Assembly (NCBI GenBank): GCA_963792855.1
Contig: CAWBXZ010000013.1
Coordinates: forward strand, 294,579-358,578
From: SG8-40 sp963792855
GTDB taxonomy: Bacteria; Pseudomonadota; Gammaproteobacteria; Burkholderiales; Eutrophovitaceae
Direction: 5' to 3'
Length of the DNA: 64,000 nucleotides
Position 1 is the stretch's first letter; each line of letters opens with the position of its first letter. Made by a program: the position numbers and the translations under genes. This document shows, piece after piece, positions 57,174 through 64,000 of this stretch. Under the pieces are notes generated by a model, which saw only the letters and a program-made list of their open reading frames with translations, did not search any database and was not told the origin of the DNA.

Positions 57174-57418
57174 ATTCTACTCCCACGGCCACCCGAGCGG
57201 CGCGTCACAAGGTCTGTAAACAAAAGCCTCGTCGGCGTGAGACCATAATCATCCCGGATGCCGAAAAGATCCGCTGCCCGGCCAACAATCACCGCACGGC
57301 GTTCAGCACCGGTGCGTGAGAACAGAGTTCGAATCAACCCGCATGACCCGGTTGCGAGTGCGCTCATCCAGACTGCACTGCTCTCCGGGCCGCACGGGTA
57401 GCGAAACGGAGAATCACG

Positions 57419-57898
57419 ATGGAATCAACCGCCCCGACCACACCCGCTTTGCATCACCGGCTGCGGCTATTCGTCAACCGCGGCGGAGAACTGTTCGGCC
57501 TGCTGGGAATTCGCTTGCTGCTCGCCTGGGAATATGGCGAAGCCGGTCTGACAAAATTTCGCGGGAACAACTGGTTCGGCCACGTTCAAAGCGACTTTCC
57601 CTTGCCGTTCAGCGTGTTGCCGGTCGAGTTGAACTGGCTGCTGGCGACGTGGAGCGAGCTGCTCGGCGCTGTCGCCCTCGCCCTCGGCTTCGCTACCCGC
57701 TTTTTCGGCATCTCGCTGTTTATCCTGACGGCCGTCGCCTGGGCCAGCGTGCATGCCGGCAATGGCTACAACGTCTGCTACAACGGCTTCAAACTGCCGT
57801 TGATGTATCTGGTCATGCTGGTGCCGCTGATCCTGAGCGGGCCGGGCAAACTCAGCCTCGATGACTGGTGGCTGCGACGCAGCGCCCCGAAGGCCTGA
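57419..57898 (+). CDS. DoxX-family membrane protein
   Basis: The 159-residue protein has four hydrophobic segments (about 27-43, 74-92, 95-113 and 126-143) and the family features LLAWEYGEAGLTKFRG and ELLGAVALALGFATRF. DoxX relatives include a subunit of archaeal thiosulfate:quinone oxidoreductase, but most bacterial members have no proven role. A GGAG site precedes ATG 57419. The 245 bases upstream, shared with the divergent molybdoenzyme gene, show no strong promoter. Confidence 0.88.
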   Translation: MESTAPTTPALHHRLRLFVNRGGELFGLLGIRLLLAWEYGEAGLTKFRGNNWFGHVQSDFPLPFSVLPVELNWLLATWSELLGAVALALGFATRFFGISLFILTAVAWASVHAGNGYNVCYNGFKLPLMYLVMLVPLILSGPGKLSLDDWWLRRSAPKA

Positions 57899-57946
57899 AT
57901 GCAACGCCGGGCGCAGCACCGCACCGTCGCGTAAAGCCAGATACGG

Positions 57947-58225
57947 CTACAGGCTGATTAACAGGATCTCGAACTCGCCAAGGTCCAGCTTGCCGTTGCG
58001 ATCGACGTCCGCACGATCGAAACCGCGCAGCATTGCGGGATCCTCGGCGCGCAATTCCGGGCGGCTCAGATAGCCGTCGCGGTTCGCATCTGCCTTGACC
58101 AGCATGGGTCGCACTTCTTCGCGCGTGTAAAAACCGGCACTCGCCGGCTGGGCCATCGCCAACCCGGCCAAAGCCGCGATCAGTGGCAGGATATGAAACC
58201 GCATTGCGCGTGCTGAAAAAGACAT
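57947..58225 (-). CDS. Small exported EF-hand protein
   Basis: The 92-residue protein has a signal peptide (from RFHILPLIAALAGLAMA to about PASA-GF) and two EF-hand calcium-binding loops, DANRDGYLSRPE and DVDRNGKLDLGE, with the acidic ligands in place. The start chosen is ATG 58225 (MSFSARAMRF), ten bases after GGGAGG; the open frame to 58267 lacks such a site. It is convergent with the DoxX gene (48 bases between stops). The function is unknown beyond likely Ca2+ binding in the periplasm. Confidence 0.85.
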   Translation of the reverse strand: MSFSARAMRFHILPLIAALAGLAMAQPASAGFYTREEVRPMLVKADANRDGYLSRPELRAEDPAMLRGFDRADVDRNGKLDLGEFEILLISL

Positions 58226-58415
58226 ATCGGACAGACCTCCCGTTGATTGAACATGCCCTGTGACCACTAACGCGCGGAACGGGTTCCGGCTGACACGCGA
58301 TTACGCCCATTCGAAGATCTGCCCGTCGCAGTATCATCGAACTTTGACGCCCGGCCGGGTTCAGAAAGGCATCCGCAGGCATGGCAAGGATACACCGTCG
58401 CACCCGTATGACACC

Positions 58416-58429
58416 GGGCTGCGCAGCCC
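58416..58429. repeat. 14-bp palindrome upstream of the VOC gene
   Basis: GGGCTGCGCAGCCC is a perfect palindrome 34 bases before the VOC start codon, within the 238-base divergent gap between the EF-hand and VOC genes. It could be an operator or simply a GC-rich hairpin; nothing else is seen in the gap apart from a TTGACG hexamer further upstream. Confidence 0.45.
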
Positions 58430-58463
58430 CGGCCGCGGTGCCACCGGCGAAACACAGGAGACA

Positions 58464-58952
58464 ATGAATATGGAAATCAAGGGACTGCATCATCACGCGG
58501 TACGTTGCCGCGACTCGGGCGAAACCCGCAAGTTCTATGAGGACTTTCTCGGCCTGCCTCTGGTCGGCGCACTGGAGATCAACGAGACCAAAAGCGGACG
58601 CGCGACGCGGACGCTGCACACCTTTTATCAAATGGCCGACGGATCGCACCTCGCCTTCTTCGAATCACCCGACATGCCGTTCGAATTCAAGGACCAGCAC
58701 GACTTCGACCTGCACACCGCGCTCGAAGTCGACGAAAAAACCATGCACGCCATGCTGAAAAAAGGCAAGGACGCCGGCATGGAGACGCGCGGCGTCAGCG
58801 ATCACGGTTTCATTCACTCGATCTATTTTCGTGATCCGAACGGCTATGTCGTCGAACTCACCTGCAAGCAACCGGGGCACGACGAAGCGATGAACCCGAA
58901 GACCAACGGCGCGCGCGACATTCTGGATCGCTGGCAGGCCGCCAAGGCCTGA
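58464..58952 (+). CDS. VOC-family (glyoxalase/extradiol dioxygenase-like) protein
   Basis: The 162-residue protein is a paired beta-alpha-beta-beta-beta fold with metal-ligand-type residues in KGLHHHAVRCRD, GSHLAFFE and HGFIHSIYFRDPNGYVVEL. It is one VOC domain, as in stand-alone glyoxalase/bleomycin-resistance-like proteins; the substrate cannot be told. The start chosen is ATG 58464, after AGGAGA; the open frame back to 58260 has no ribosome-binding site and no similarity. Confidence 0.88.
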   Translation: MNMEIKGLHHHAVRCRDSGETRKFYEDFLGLPLVGALEINETKSGRATRTLHTFYQMADGSHLAFFESPDMPFEFKDQHDFDLHTALEVDEKTMHAMLKKGKDAGMETRGVSDHGFIHSIYFRDPNGYVVELTCKQPGHDEAMNPKTNGARDILDRWQAAKA

Positions 58953-58975
58953 GAAAAAAACCCGCTGCGGATCGC

Positions 58976-59617
58976 CTACCCGCCGGTCTTGCCGCGGCTG
59001 GCAGATTGGCCACCGGGCGCTTTCGTATCGATCAGCGGCTTCACGTTTGCGGGAAATTCAAGCCGTTTGCGGCCGGGCTCGACTTCCCCGAGCGGCGCAA
59101 CCTCGCGCATGGTGTTCAGGCTGCGCACCGTCAGAGTCTGATAGGTCCGGGTAACCTCCACCTTCCACTGCATTTCCTCCTCGCTCAGCGGTCGAATCAC
59201 CTTGGCCGGCACGCCCGCGACCAGCACCCTGGCGGGCACCTCCATGCCGGCCTTCACGAAAGCGCTGGCGGCGACAATCGCGGACTCGCCAACCCGGGCG
59301 TTATCCATCACAACGGCGTTCATGCCGATCAGGGCGTTGCGCCCGATGTGACAACCGTGCAGCACCGCGCCGTGGCCGATATGCCCGTCGCGCTCGACCA
59401 CCGTGTCGGTACCGGGAAAACCATGCATCACGCAGGTATCCTGGAAATTCGAACCTTCCTCCAGAACCAGCCTGCCAAAATCGCCGCGCAGGCTGCACAC
59501 CGGCCCGATATAGCAACGGGCACCGACGATGACATCGCCGATCAGCACCGCGCTCGGATGCACGAAGGCGGTGGCATCCACCACCGGGCGAAGTCCGTCA
59601 ATTTCGTAGCATGGCAT
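58976..59617 (-). CDS. paaY: PaaY, gamma-carbonic-anhydrase-fold thioesterase of the phenylacetate pathway
   Basis: The 213-residue hexapeptide-repeat protein closely follows E. coli PaaY as I know it: YEIDGLRPVV at the start, SAVLIGDVIVGARCYIGP, SLRGDFGR, CVMHGFPGTDTVV, DGHIGHGAVLHGC and NALIGMNAVVMD, with the carbonic-anhydrase-type histidines, then a C-terminal EVEPGRKRLEF segment. PaaY hydrolyses dead-end CoA thioesters formed during phenylacetate breakdown. It is divergent from paaG across 149 bases; other paa genes are absent from the window. Confidence 0.93.
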   Translation of the reverse strand: MPCYEIDGLRPVVDATAFVHPSAVLIGDVIVGARCYIGPVCSLRGDFGRLVLEEGSNFQDTCVMHGFPGTDTVVERDGHIGHGAVLHGCHIGRNALIGMNAVVMDNARVGESAIVAASAFVKAGMEVPARVLVAGVPAKVIRPLSEEEMQWKVEVTRTYQTLTVRSLNTMREVAPLGEVEPGRKRLEFPANVKPLIDTKAPGGQSASRGKTGG

Positions 59618-59692
59618 CTGATCGTCCGGGGTTCACTGGGTTGGTCAGGCACGACCGGCACGGCATGGGAGCCTTCGCGCGATCGAGTGTCG

Positions 59693-59700
59693 ATTATAGT
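59693..59700. promoter_or_regulatory. Overlapping opposite -10 elements between paaY and paaG
   Basis: A TATAAT hexamer on the minus strand (59698-59693) overlaps a TATAGT hexamer on the plus strand (59695-59700). They are suited to paaY and paaG respectively, but neither has a good -35. A short palindrome, TGAGTACAACTCA, lies closer to paaG. If both are used, polymerase binding in the two directions would be mutually exclusive. Confidence 0.4.
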
Positions 59701-59766
59701 ATTCGCATCGATGCCCTCGCCTTGCGGGGCTGAGTACAACTCAACACAACAGAAGCGGACGCCTTC

Positions 59767-60561
59767 ATGAACGATGATTTCGAGCAGATCCGGCTGGACA
59801 TCGCCGGCGCGGTTGCCACGGTGACCCTGAACCGGCCGGAGCGGCTGAACAGCTTCACGGCGCAGATGCATGCCGAACTGCGCCGCGCGCTCGCGACGAT
59901 TCGTGACGACGATGCGATTCGCGTCATGGTGCTGACCGGCGCAGGCCGGGCGTTTTGCGCCGGACAGGATCTTGGCGAGCGCAAGCGCAGCAGCGGCGAA
60001 AAACCGGATCTCGGCGCCTCGCTGGAGGCCAACTACCACCCGCTGGTGCTGGGGTTGCGTTCGCTCGAAAAACCGGTGATCGGCGCCATCAACGGCGTTG
60101 CCGCCGGCGCCGGGGCCAGCATCGCGCTTGCGTGCGACCTCGTCATCGCTGCCGAATCGGCGCGCTTCATCCAGGCGTTCAGCAAACTCGGGCTCGTGCC
60201 CGATGCCGGCGGGACCTTCTTCCTCACCCGCAGCGTGGGGGCGCCGCGCGCCATGGGCCTGGCCTTGCTGGGCGAGCCGCTGCCCGCCCGGCAGGCACAG
60301 GAATGGGGGCTGATCTGGCGTTGCGTGGAAGACGACGCGCTGATACCGGCGGTTGCAGAACTCGGTGCGAAACTCGCCAGCGGGCCGACCCGGGGTTACG
60401 CGCGGACCAAACAGGCAATCTACGCCGCCGAGCAACAGGCCCTCGAACAGCAGCTCGCCACCGAATCGGCATTTCAGCGCGAACTCGGGCGCACCGATGA
60501 CTACGCCGAAGGCGTTGCGGCGTTCACGCGAAAAGCGCCAGCCGCGATTCACCGACGGTAA
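59767..60561 (+). CDS. paaG: PaaG, 1,2-epoxyphenylacetyl-CoA isomerase (enoyl-CoA hydratase family)
   Basis: PaaG isomerises ring-1,2-epoxyphenylacetyl-CoA to the oxepin in aerobic phenylacetate degradation. The 264-residue crotonase-fold protein matches E. coli PaaG through TLNRPERLNSF, LTGAGRAFCAGQDL, GAINGVAAGAGASIAL and AFSKLGLVPDAGGT (with the active-site aspartate), then ARAMGLALLG and a C-terminal YAEGVAAFTRK. Its only pathway neighbour here is paaY. The 170 bases after it, up to 60731, show no gene. Confidence 0.93.
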   Translation: MNDDFEQIRLDIAGAVATVTLNRPERLNSFTAQMHAELRRALATIRDDDAIRVMVLTGAGRAFCAGQDLGERKRSSGEKPDLGASLEANYHPLVLGLRSLEKPVIGAINGVAAGAGASIALACDLVIAAESARFIQAFSKLGLVPDAGGTFFLTRSVGAPRAMGLALLGEPLPARQAQEWGLIWRCVEDDALIPAVAELGAKLASGPTRGYARTKQAIYAAEQQALEQQLATESAFQRELGRTDDYAEGVAAFTRKAPAAIHRR

Positions 60562-60731
60562 CGAACGACGCCGGCCCATGCGGGCGCACCAAGGCAGCCA
60601 GGCCATGCGCGCCCTGTATACGCCGGGCGCAACCAAACACCGCGATCGGGGTCACACCTTGCACGCTGTACGCCAGTGCTTCAGACTGCGCGCTTCGTTT
60701 CATTCCGCTGCTTCCTGAAAGACTCCCATTC

Positions 60732-62861
60732 ATGAGAACAACACATCACCTCCTCGCACTGCTCGCTTTCATGGTGGCCGTTGCACCGGCACAGGCCGAA
60801 CTGACGCGCCTCGAAATCGAGAAACGCGAAATCGTCGCCGGCGGGCAGTCCTTCGGCGATGCAGGCGCCTACGAAAAACTCACTGGCCGGGCGTATTTCG
60901 AAGTCGACCCCGAGCACAAACGCAACAAGACCATCACCGACGTCAAGCGCGCGCCGGTGAACTTCAGCGGCCGCGTCGAGTTTTCCGCCGACATGGTGAT
61001 TCTCAAGCCCGTGGACATGCAGAAAAGCAGCGGCATGCTGTTCTTCGAAGTCAATAACCGTGGCAACAAGATCTCTTTCGGCGGCATGCACGACACCCCG
61101 GCGAACGCCAACCGCAACGACCCGATGGCCCCGGAGGATTTCGGCAACGGATTCATCATGCGTCGCGGCCACGTCATGGCGATGGGTCGGCCTGGGGCGC
61201 GGACATTCAGCCCGGCGACAACCGGCTCACCGTCGACTTTCCGATCGCAATGGAAGACGGCAAAGCGCTGGAGAAGCTCATCCTCACCGAGTTCTCCGAC
61301 CGTAATTTCGGCGGCGGGAATCCGACCTCGCTGCCGCTATCCGGCGGGGACGCTTTCAAGTCCTACCCTGCCGTCTCCAGTGACAAAGAGCAGGCACGGG
61401 CGCAGTTCTTTATGCTCGCCAGCGACTCGCCCGATCCGAGCGGCCCGGAGATCCGCGCGGCGCGCCGGTACCGGACGAAAACTGGGCCTTTGCCGATTGT
61501 CCCGACGGCTGGCCCGGTACCCCGTCTAACCGTCACATCTGCGTCAAGGGCGGGTTTCTCAATAACCGCAACTATCACCCTCTAGTCGCCACCGACTCGC
61601 CGGTGATGGGTCTGGGTTACGCCACCACGCGCGACTTCATCTCGTCTTGCGCAACAACGAAAAGGACAGCGCCGGTAACCCCAACCCGGTGCCGGGCCTG
61701 ACACATGCGCTCTGCCAGGGCATTTCCTCCAGCGGCATGTACCTGCGCGACTTCACCTATCAGGGATTCAACGTTGACGAGGCAGATCGCATGGCGTGCG
61801 ACGGCATGCACATTCACGTTGCCGGGGCACACAAACTGTTTCTGAACTACCGCTTCGCCCAGCCCAACCCTTATTCGCAACAGCACCGTGAACGCTACGT
61901 GCCGGATGTCAACTTCCGCGCCAGTATTCGGTGCGAGTCAATCCCTTCCTGCGGTTTCCGGATGGGCATCCTCAAACGCCCGCTGTTCGACCGGAAGATC
62001 ATCCACACCGACACGTCCAACGAGTACTGGCAGATAGTTCCGCGCCTCGCTCACCGGCGCCAGCGAAGGCGCGACCATGGACTTCAGCGAATCGAGCAAA
62101 GTGCGCCGCTACCTGTTGTCGAGCTTGCAGCACGGCGGCTACAAGGGCGAGGCGCCGCATCCGCGGCATCGGCGACCGGCAGTGCGTGTATCCCTCCAAC
62201 CCGGTGCACTCCGGCCCGATGCTGCGGGCGCTGGTCGTGGCACTGGAACAATGGGGTGAAAGACGACGCCGAGCCGCCGGCCATGCGCGTGCCGCGCATC
62301 GCCGACCAGACGCTGGTCGAGCCCGACGCACTGCTGCTGCCGGCCATTCCCGGTCTCGAATACAAGGGGCTGCACAACGGCTCGGGTGATCGCGACTTCG
62401 GCCCGCGCGTTCGTTTCAACCGCGGCGTCATCGACCTGCTGCTGCCCGAGGTCATCGCCAGGCACAAGGTCACCGTGCCGCAGGTCGACAACATTGGCAA
62501 CGAAATCGCCGGCATACGCCACCCGTTCGTCGAAGCGCCGACGGCGACGCTGCTCGGATGGAATACCCGTACCCCCGAATTCGGCGGACCGGACCTGTGC
62601 GACCTGCTCGGCTCGACTATCTCGCTGCCGAAAACAAAGGCCGAAGCGGAAGCCAGCAACGACCCGCGCCCCTCGCTCGAGGAACTCTACGGCAATCACG
62701 CCGGTTACGTGGCCAAGGTTGCCGAAGCCGCGAAGAAACTGCAGGAAGACAAACTGTTACTGCCGGAAGATGTCGAAGACAGAATTGCCGAGGCCAAGCG
62801 TCTACGTACTCGAGCAACAACCACCGGCCAGTGCGTGTCCAGGGGGCTCGATCCGGCATAG
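60732..62861 (+). pseudogene. Alpha/beta-hydrolase-domain exported protein, broken by many frameshifts
   Basis: The N-terminus is intact: signal peptide (HLLALLAFMVAVAPAQA), then EIVAGGQSFGDAGAYEKLTGRAYFEVDP and MLFFEVNNRGNK, typical of the alpha/beta hydrolase domain family (Abhydrolase_10 type). From about 61189 the protein jumps between frames. Apparent indels lie near 61189, 61197, 61465 (a missing C), 61644 (a missing T), 61918, 61965, 62038, 62158 and 62255. Segments such as DNRLTVDFPIAMEDGKALE, LTHALCQGISSSGMYLRDFT, HTDTSNEYWQ and LLLPAIPGLEYKGLHNG remain recognisable in order. The last frame stops at 62861. Either real decay or poor sequence near a contig end explains this. Confidence 0.85.
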
Positions 62862-62882
62862 GGCGGAGCAGTTGCCTGCAGA

Positions 62883-62940
62883 CGCAGTCTGTAGGTGCGA
62901 CCCCGACGCAGGCGACATGCGTCGGGAATATCCGCAGTCT
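62883..62940 (+). repeat. REP-like GTAG hairpin element flanked by 8-bp direct repeats
   Basis: A 42-base element (62891-62932) starts with GTAG and contains a perfect hairpin, CCCGACGCA / TGCGTCGGG (62902-62926, seven-base loop). It is bounded on each side by the 8-bp direct repeat CGCAGTCT (62883-62890 and 62933-62940). It lies between the hydrolase pseudogene and the converging integrase remnant. The GTAG foot with an adjoining hairpin resembles REP elements mobilised by REP-associated tyrosine transposases. Confidence 0.5.
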
Positions 62941-63001
62941 CAATGCGCGTCTGCGCTGTCGCATCCCCATGACTGGGGCTCCTGCTCCTGCTCTCCACGC
63001 A

Positions 63002-64000
63002 CACGCCCCTGCTGCTGCGGTTGAGCACGCGGGTGTAGATCATGGTGGTACTGACGTCGGCGTGGCCGAGCAATTCCTGCACCGTCCTGATGTCGTAGCC
63101 GGACTGCAACAAATGGGTCGCGAAAGAGTGGCGTAACACATGCGCGCTGAACAGGCTCTGCCGATTCCTGCCCGGCGCCTTGCCTCCTTCAGCGCGCGAG
63201 CCAGCACTGAATCATCGAGGTGATGGCGCCTGATCACACCGTCATCCGGGTTGGCCCAGCGCTTCGTGGACGGGAACACATACTGCCAACCCGACTCGAA
63301 TCCGGCCCGCAAATACCGCGCGCCAAAGCGTAAGGCAGGTGCGTCTCGCCATATCCCTGCGGGATCGAAATCGTGCAGTTTCTTCGCGTGACCGAGTTGT
63401 TGCTGCATCGGCTGTACCGTACTCTCTGGGGAACATCGTTACCCGGTCCTTACGCCCCTTGCCATCGCGCACCAGGATTTGCCGGTAGGCAAAGTCCACA
63501 TCCTTCACGCGCAAACGCAGACACTCCATCAGCCGCAAGCCCGCACCGTAAAGAAGGCTCGCCATTAACCAGTGCTGGCCCTGCAACTGCTCCAGTAATG
63601 ACGTCGTCGCCTGTGTCGACAGCACCACCGGCAAGCGCACCGGACGTTTTGCACGAACCAGATCGTCAAACCACCCCAACTCCAGGCCCAGTACTTGTCG
63701 GTACAGAAACAGCAGTGCCGCAAGCGCTTGACAACACGCGAAGCTTGTTGCGGTGCAGGCTGCGAACTTTCGCGAAGCGAAAGTTAAGCGAAGTGGCGCA
63801 GTTACCGCGTGGCTGCCGCCACATTGCGTTCCGTGGCGAGATAGCTGAGAAACGCGCTGACCTCCGACGCACCAAGCGTTGCCGGGTGGCGTTTCCCGCT
63901 CCAATATAAAAACTTCTTTATCCACCCGACATATGCCTCCTCAGTCCGGCGGCTGTAATGCAGGCGTCGAATGGCCTGGTGCACCTGCTCAAGCAAGCGT
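63002..64000 (-). pseudogene. Integron-type tyrosine recombinase (IntI-like), broken, N-terminus beyond window
   Basis: Pieces in several frames make up one integrase read on the minus strand. The N-terminal SAM-like domain (LHYSRRTEEAYVGWIKKFL, LSYLATERNVAAATR) comes first, then QALAALLFLYRQVLG and LLYGAGLRLMECLRLRVKDV with the first catalytic arginine. Next is the integron-integrase-specific region (ESGWQYVFPSTKRW), then LRHSFATHLLQSGYD, QELLGHADVSTTMIYTRVL with the second arginine, histidines and the tyrosine nucleophile. Frameshifts lie near 63420, 63355, 63310 and 63145, and about 70 bases interrupt the gene at 63731-63804. The catalytic residues are all still encoded. Any attI site and cassettes would lie beyond base 64000. 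Confidence 0.85.
63731..63804. repeat. About 70-bp insert with palindrome inside the integrase gene
   Basis: Between the codons for NVAAATR and QALAALL, which are adjacent (with one Asn) in integron integrases as I know them, 74 bases intervene. The reading frame meets a TAA at once. The insert contains a perfect 9-bp inverted repeat with a three-base centre (AACTTTCGC GAA GCGAAAGTT, 63765-63785). It may be a small palindromic repeat element. Confidence 0.5.

Noticed and set aside
55143..57248. A 701-codon open frame antisense to the molybdopterin oxidoreductase gene
   Set aside because: Its translation is rich in Arg, Ala and His with no domain motifs; the opposite strand encodes a clearly recognisable enzyme across the same bases. 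Long antisense frames are expected at this GC content.

Overview
The window comes from a GC-rich betaproteobacterium (inference). The gene order rpsB-tsf-pyrH-frr-uppS-cdsA-dxr-rseP-bamA-skp-lpxD-fabZ-lpxA-lpxB-rnhB followed by ppsR/ppsA, and the second run ndk-rlmN-pilW-rodZ-ispG-hisS-yfgM-bamB-der-hfq-hflX-hflK-hflC-DUF2065-hisZ-purA-rnr-rlmB, is characteristic of that class. IspG is the long form (423 aa) and a stand-alone HisZ is present, which also fits. Apart from ppsR and one tRNA, everything from base 1 to about 49,955 is transcribed from the minus strand.

Layout. 1-2,644: phosphoenolpyruvate synthase (cut by the window edge), divergent from its regulatory kinase/phosphorylase gene ppsR. 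2,733-17,009: one long minus-strand run for translation factors (S2, EF-Ts, RRF, UMP kinase), isoprenoid and phospholipid precursors, outer-membrane assembly (BamA, Skp, RseP), lipid A synthesis and RNase HII; many neighbours overlap by 1-4 bases. 17,184-20,173: rlmB and rnr. 20,286-20,372: a plus-strand tRNA-Leu(CAG) with a near-consensus promoter and a 4 x 15 bp tandem repeat just after it. 20,513-36,062: purA to ndk. 36,236-40,452: tilS, accA (with a clear terminator) and a gamma-glutamyltransferase.

40,520-49,978 is an accessory envelope block: a TetR regulator with its probable operator, a truncated TolC-like gene, a full TolC, a membrane-fusion lipoprotein, an RND pump with a frameshift near its end, a cardiolipin synthase-like protein and a PerM-type permease. 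50,263-54,064 turns to the plus strand with the three-gene AmmeMemoRadiSam set (Memo, AMMECR1 and radical SAM proteins), whose function is not known, followed by a dienelactone-hydrolase-like protein that appears to have lost its serine and histidine catalytic residues. That gene overlaps tail-to-tail with a phosphoribosyltransferase gene of a family it is commonly paired with. This set is the best candidate here for undescribed biology.

54,085-60,561 holds folD, an orphan molybdopterin oxidoreductase, a DoxX protein, a small exported EF-hand protein, a VOC protein and two divergent phenylacetate-pathway genes, paaY and paaG. 60,732-64,000 looks degraded or badly sequenced: an alpha/beta-hydrolase-domain gene with about nine frameshifts, a small GTAG hairpin element flanked by 8-bp direct repeats, and an integron-type tyrosine recombinase broken by several frameshifts and a roughly 70-bp palindrome-bearing insert. 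No CRISPR array, rRNA or complete insertion sequence was seen.
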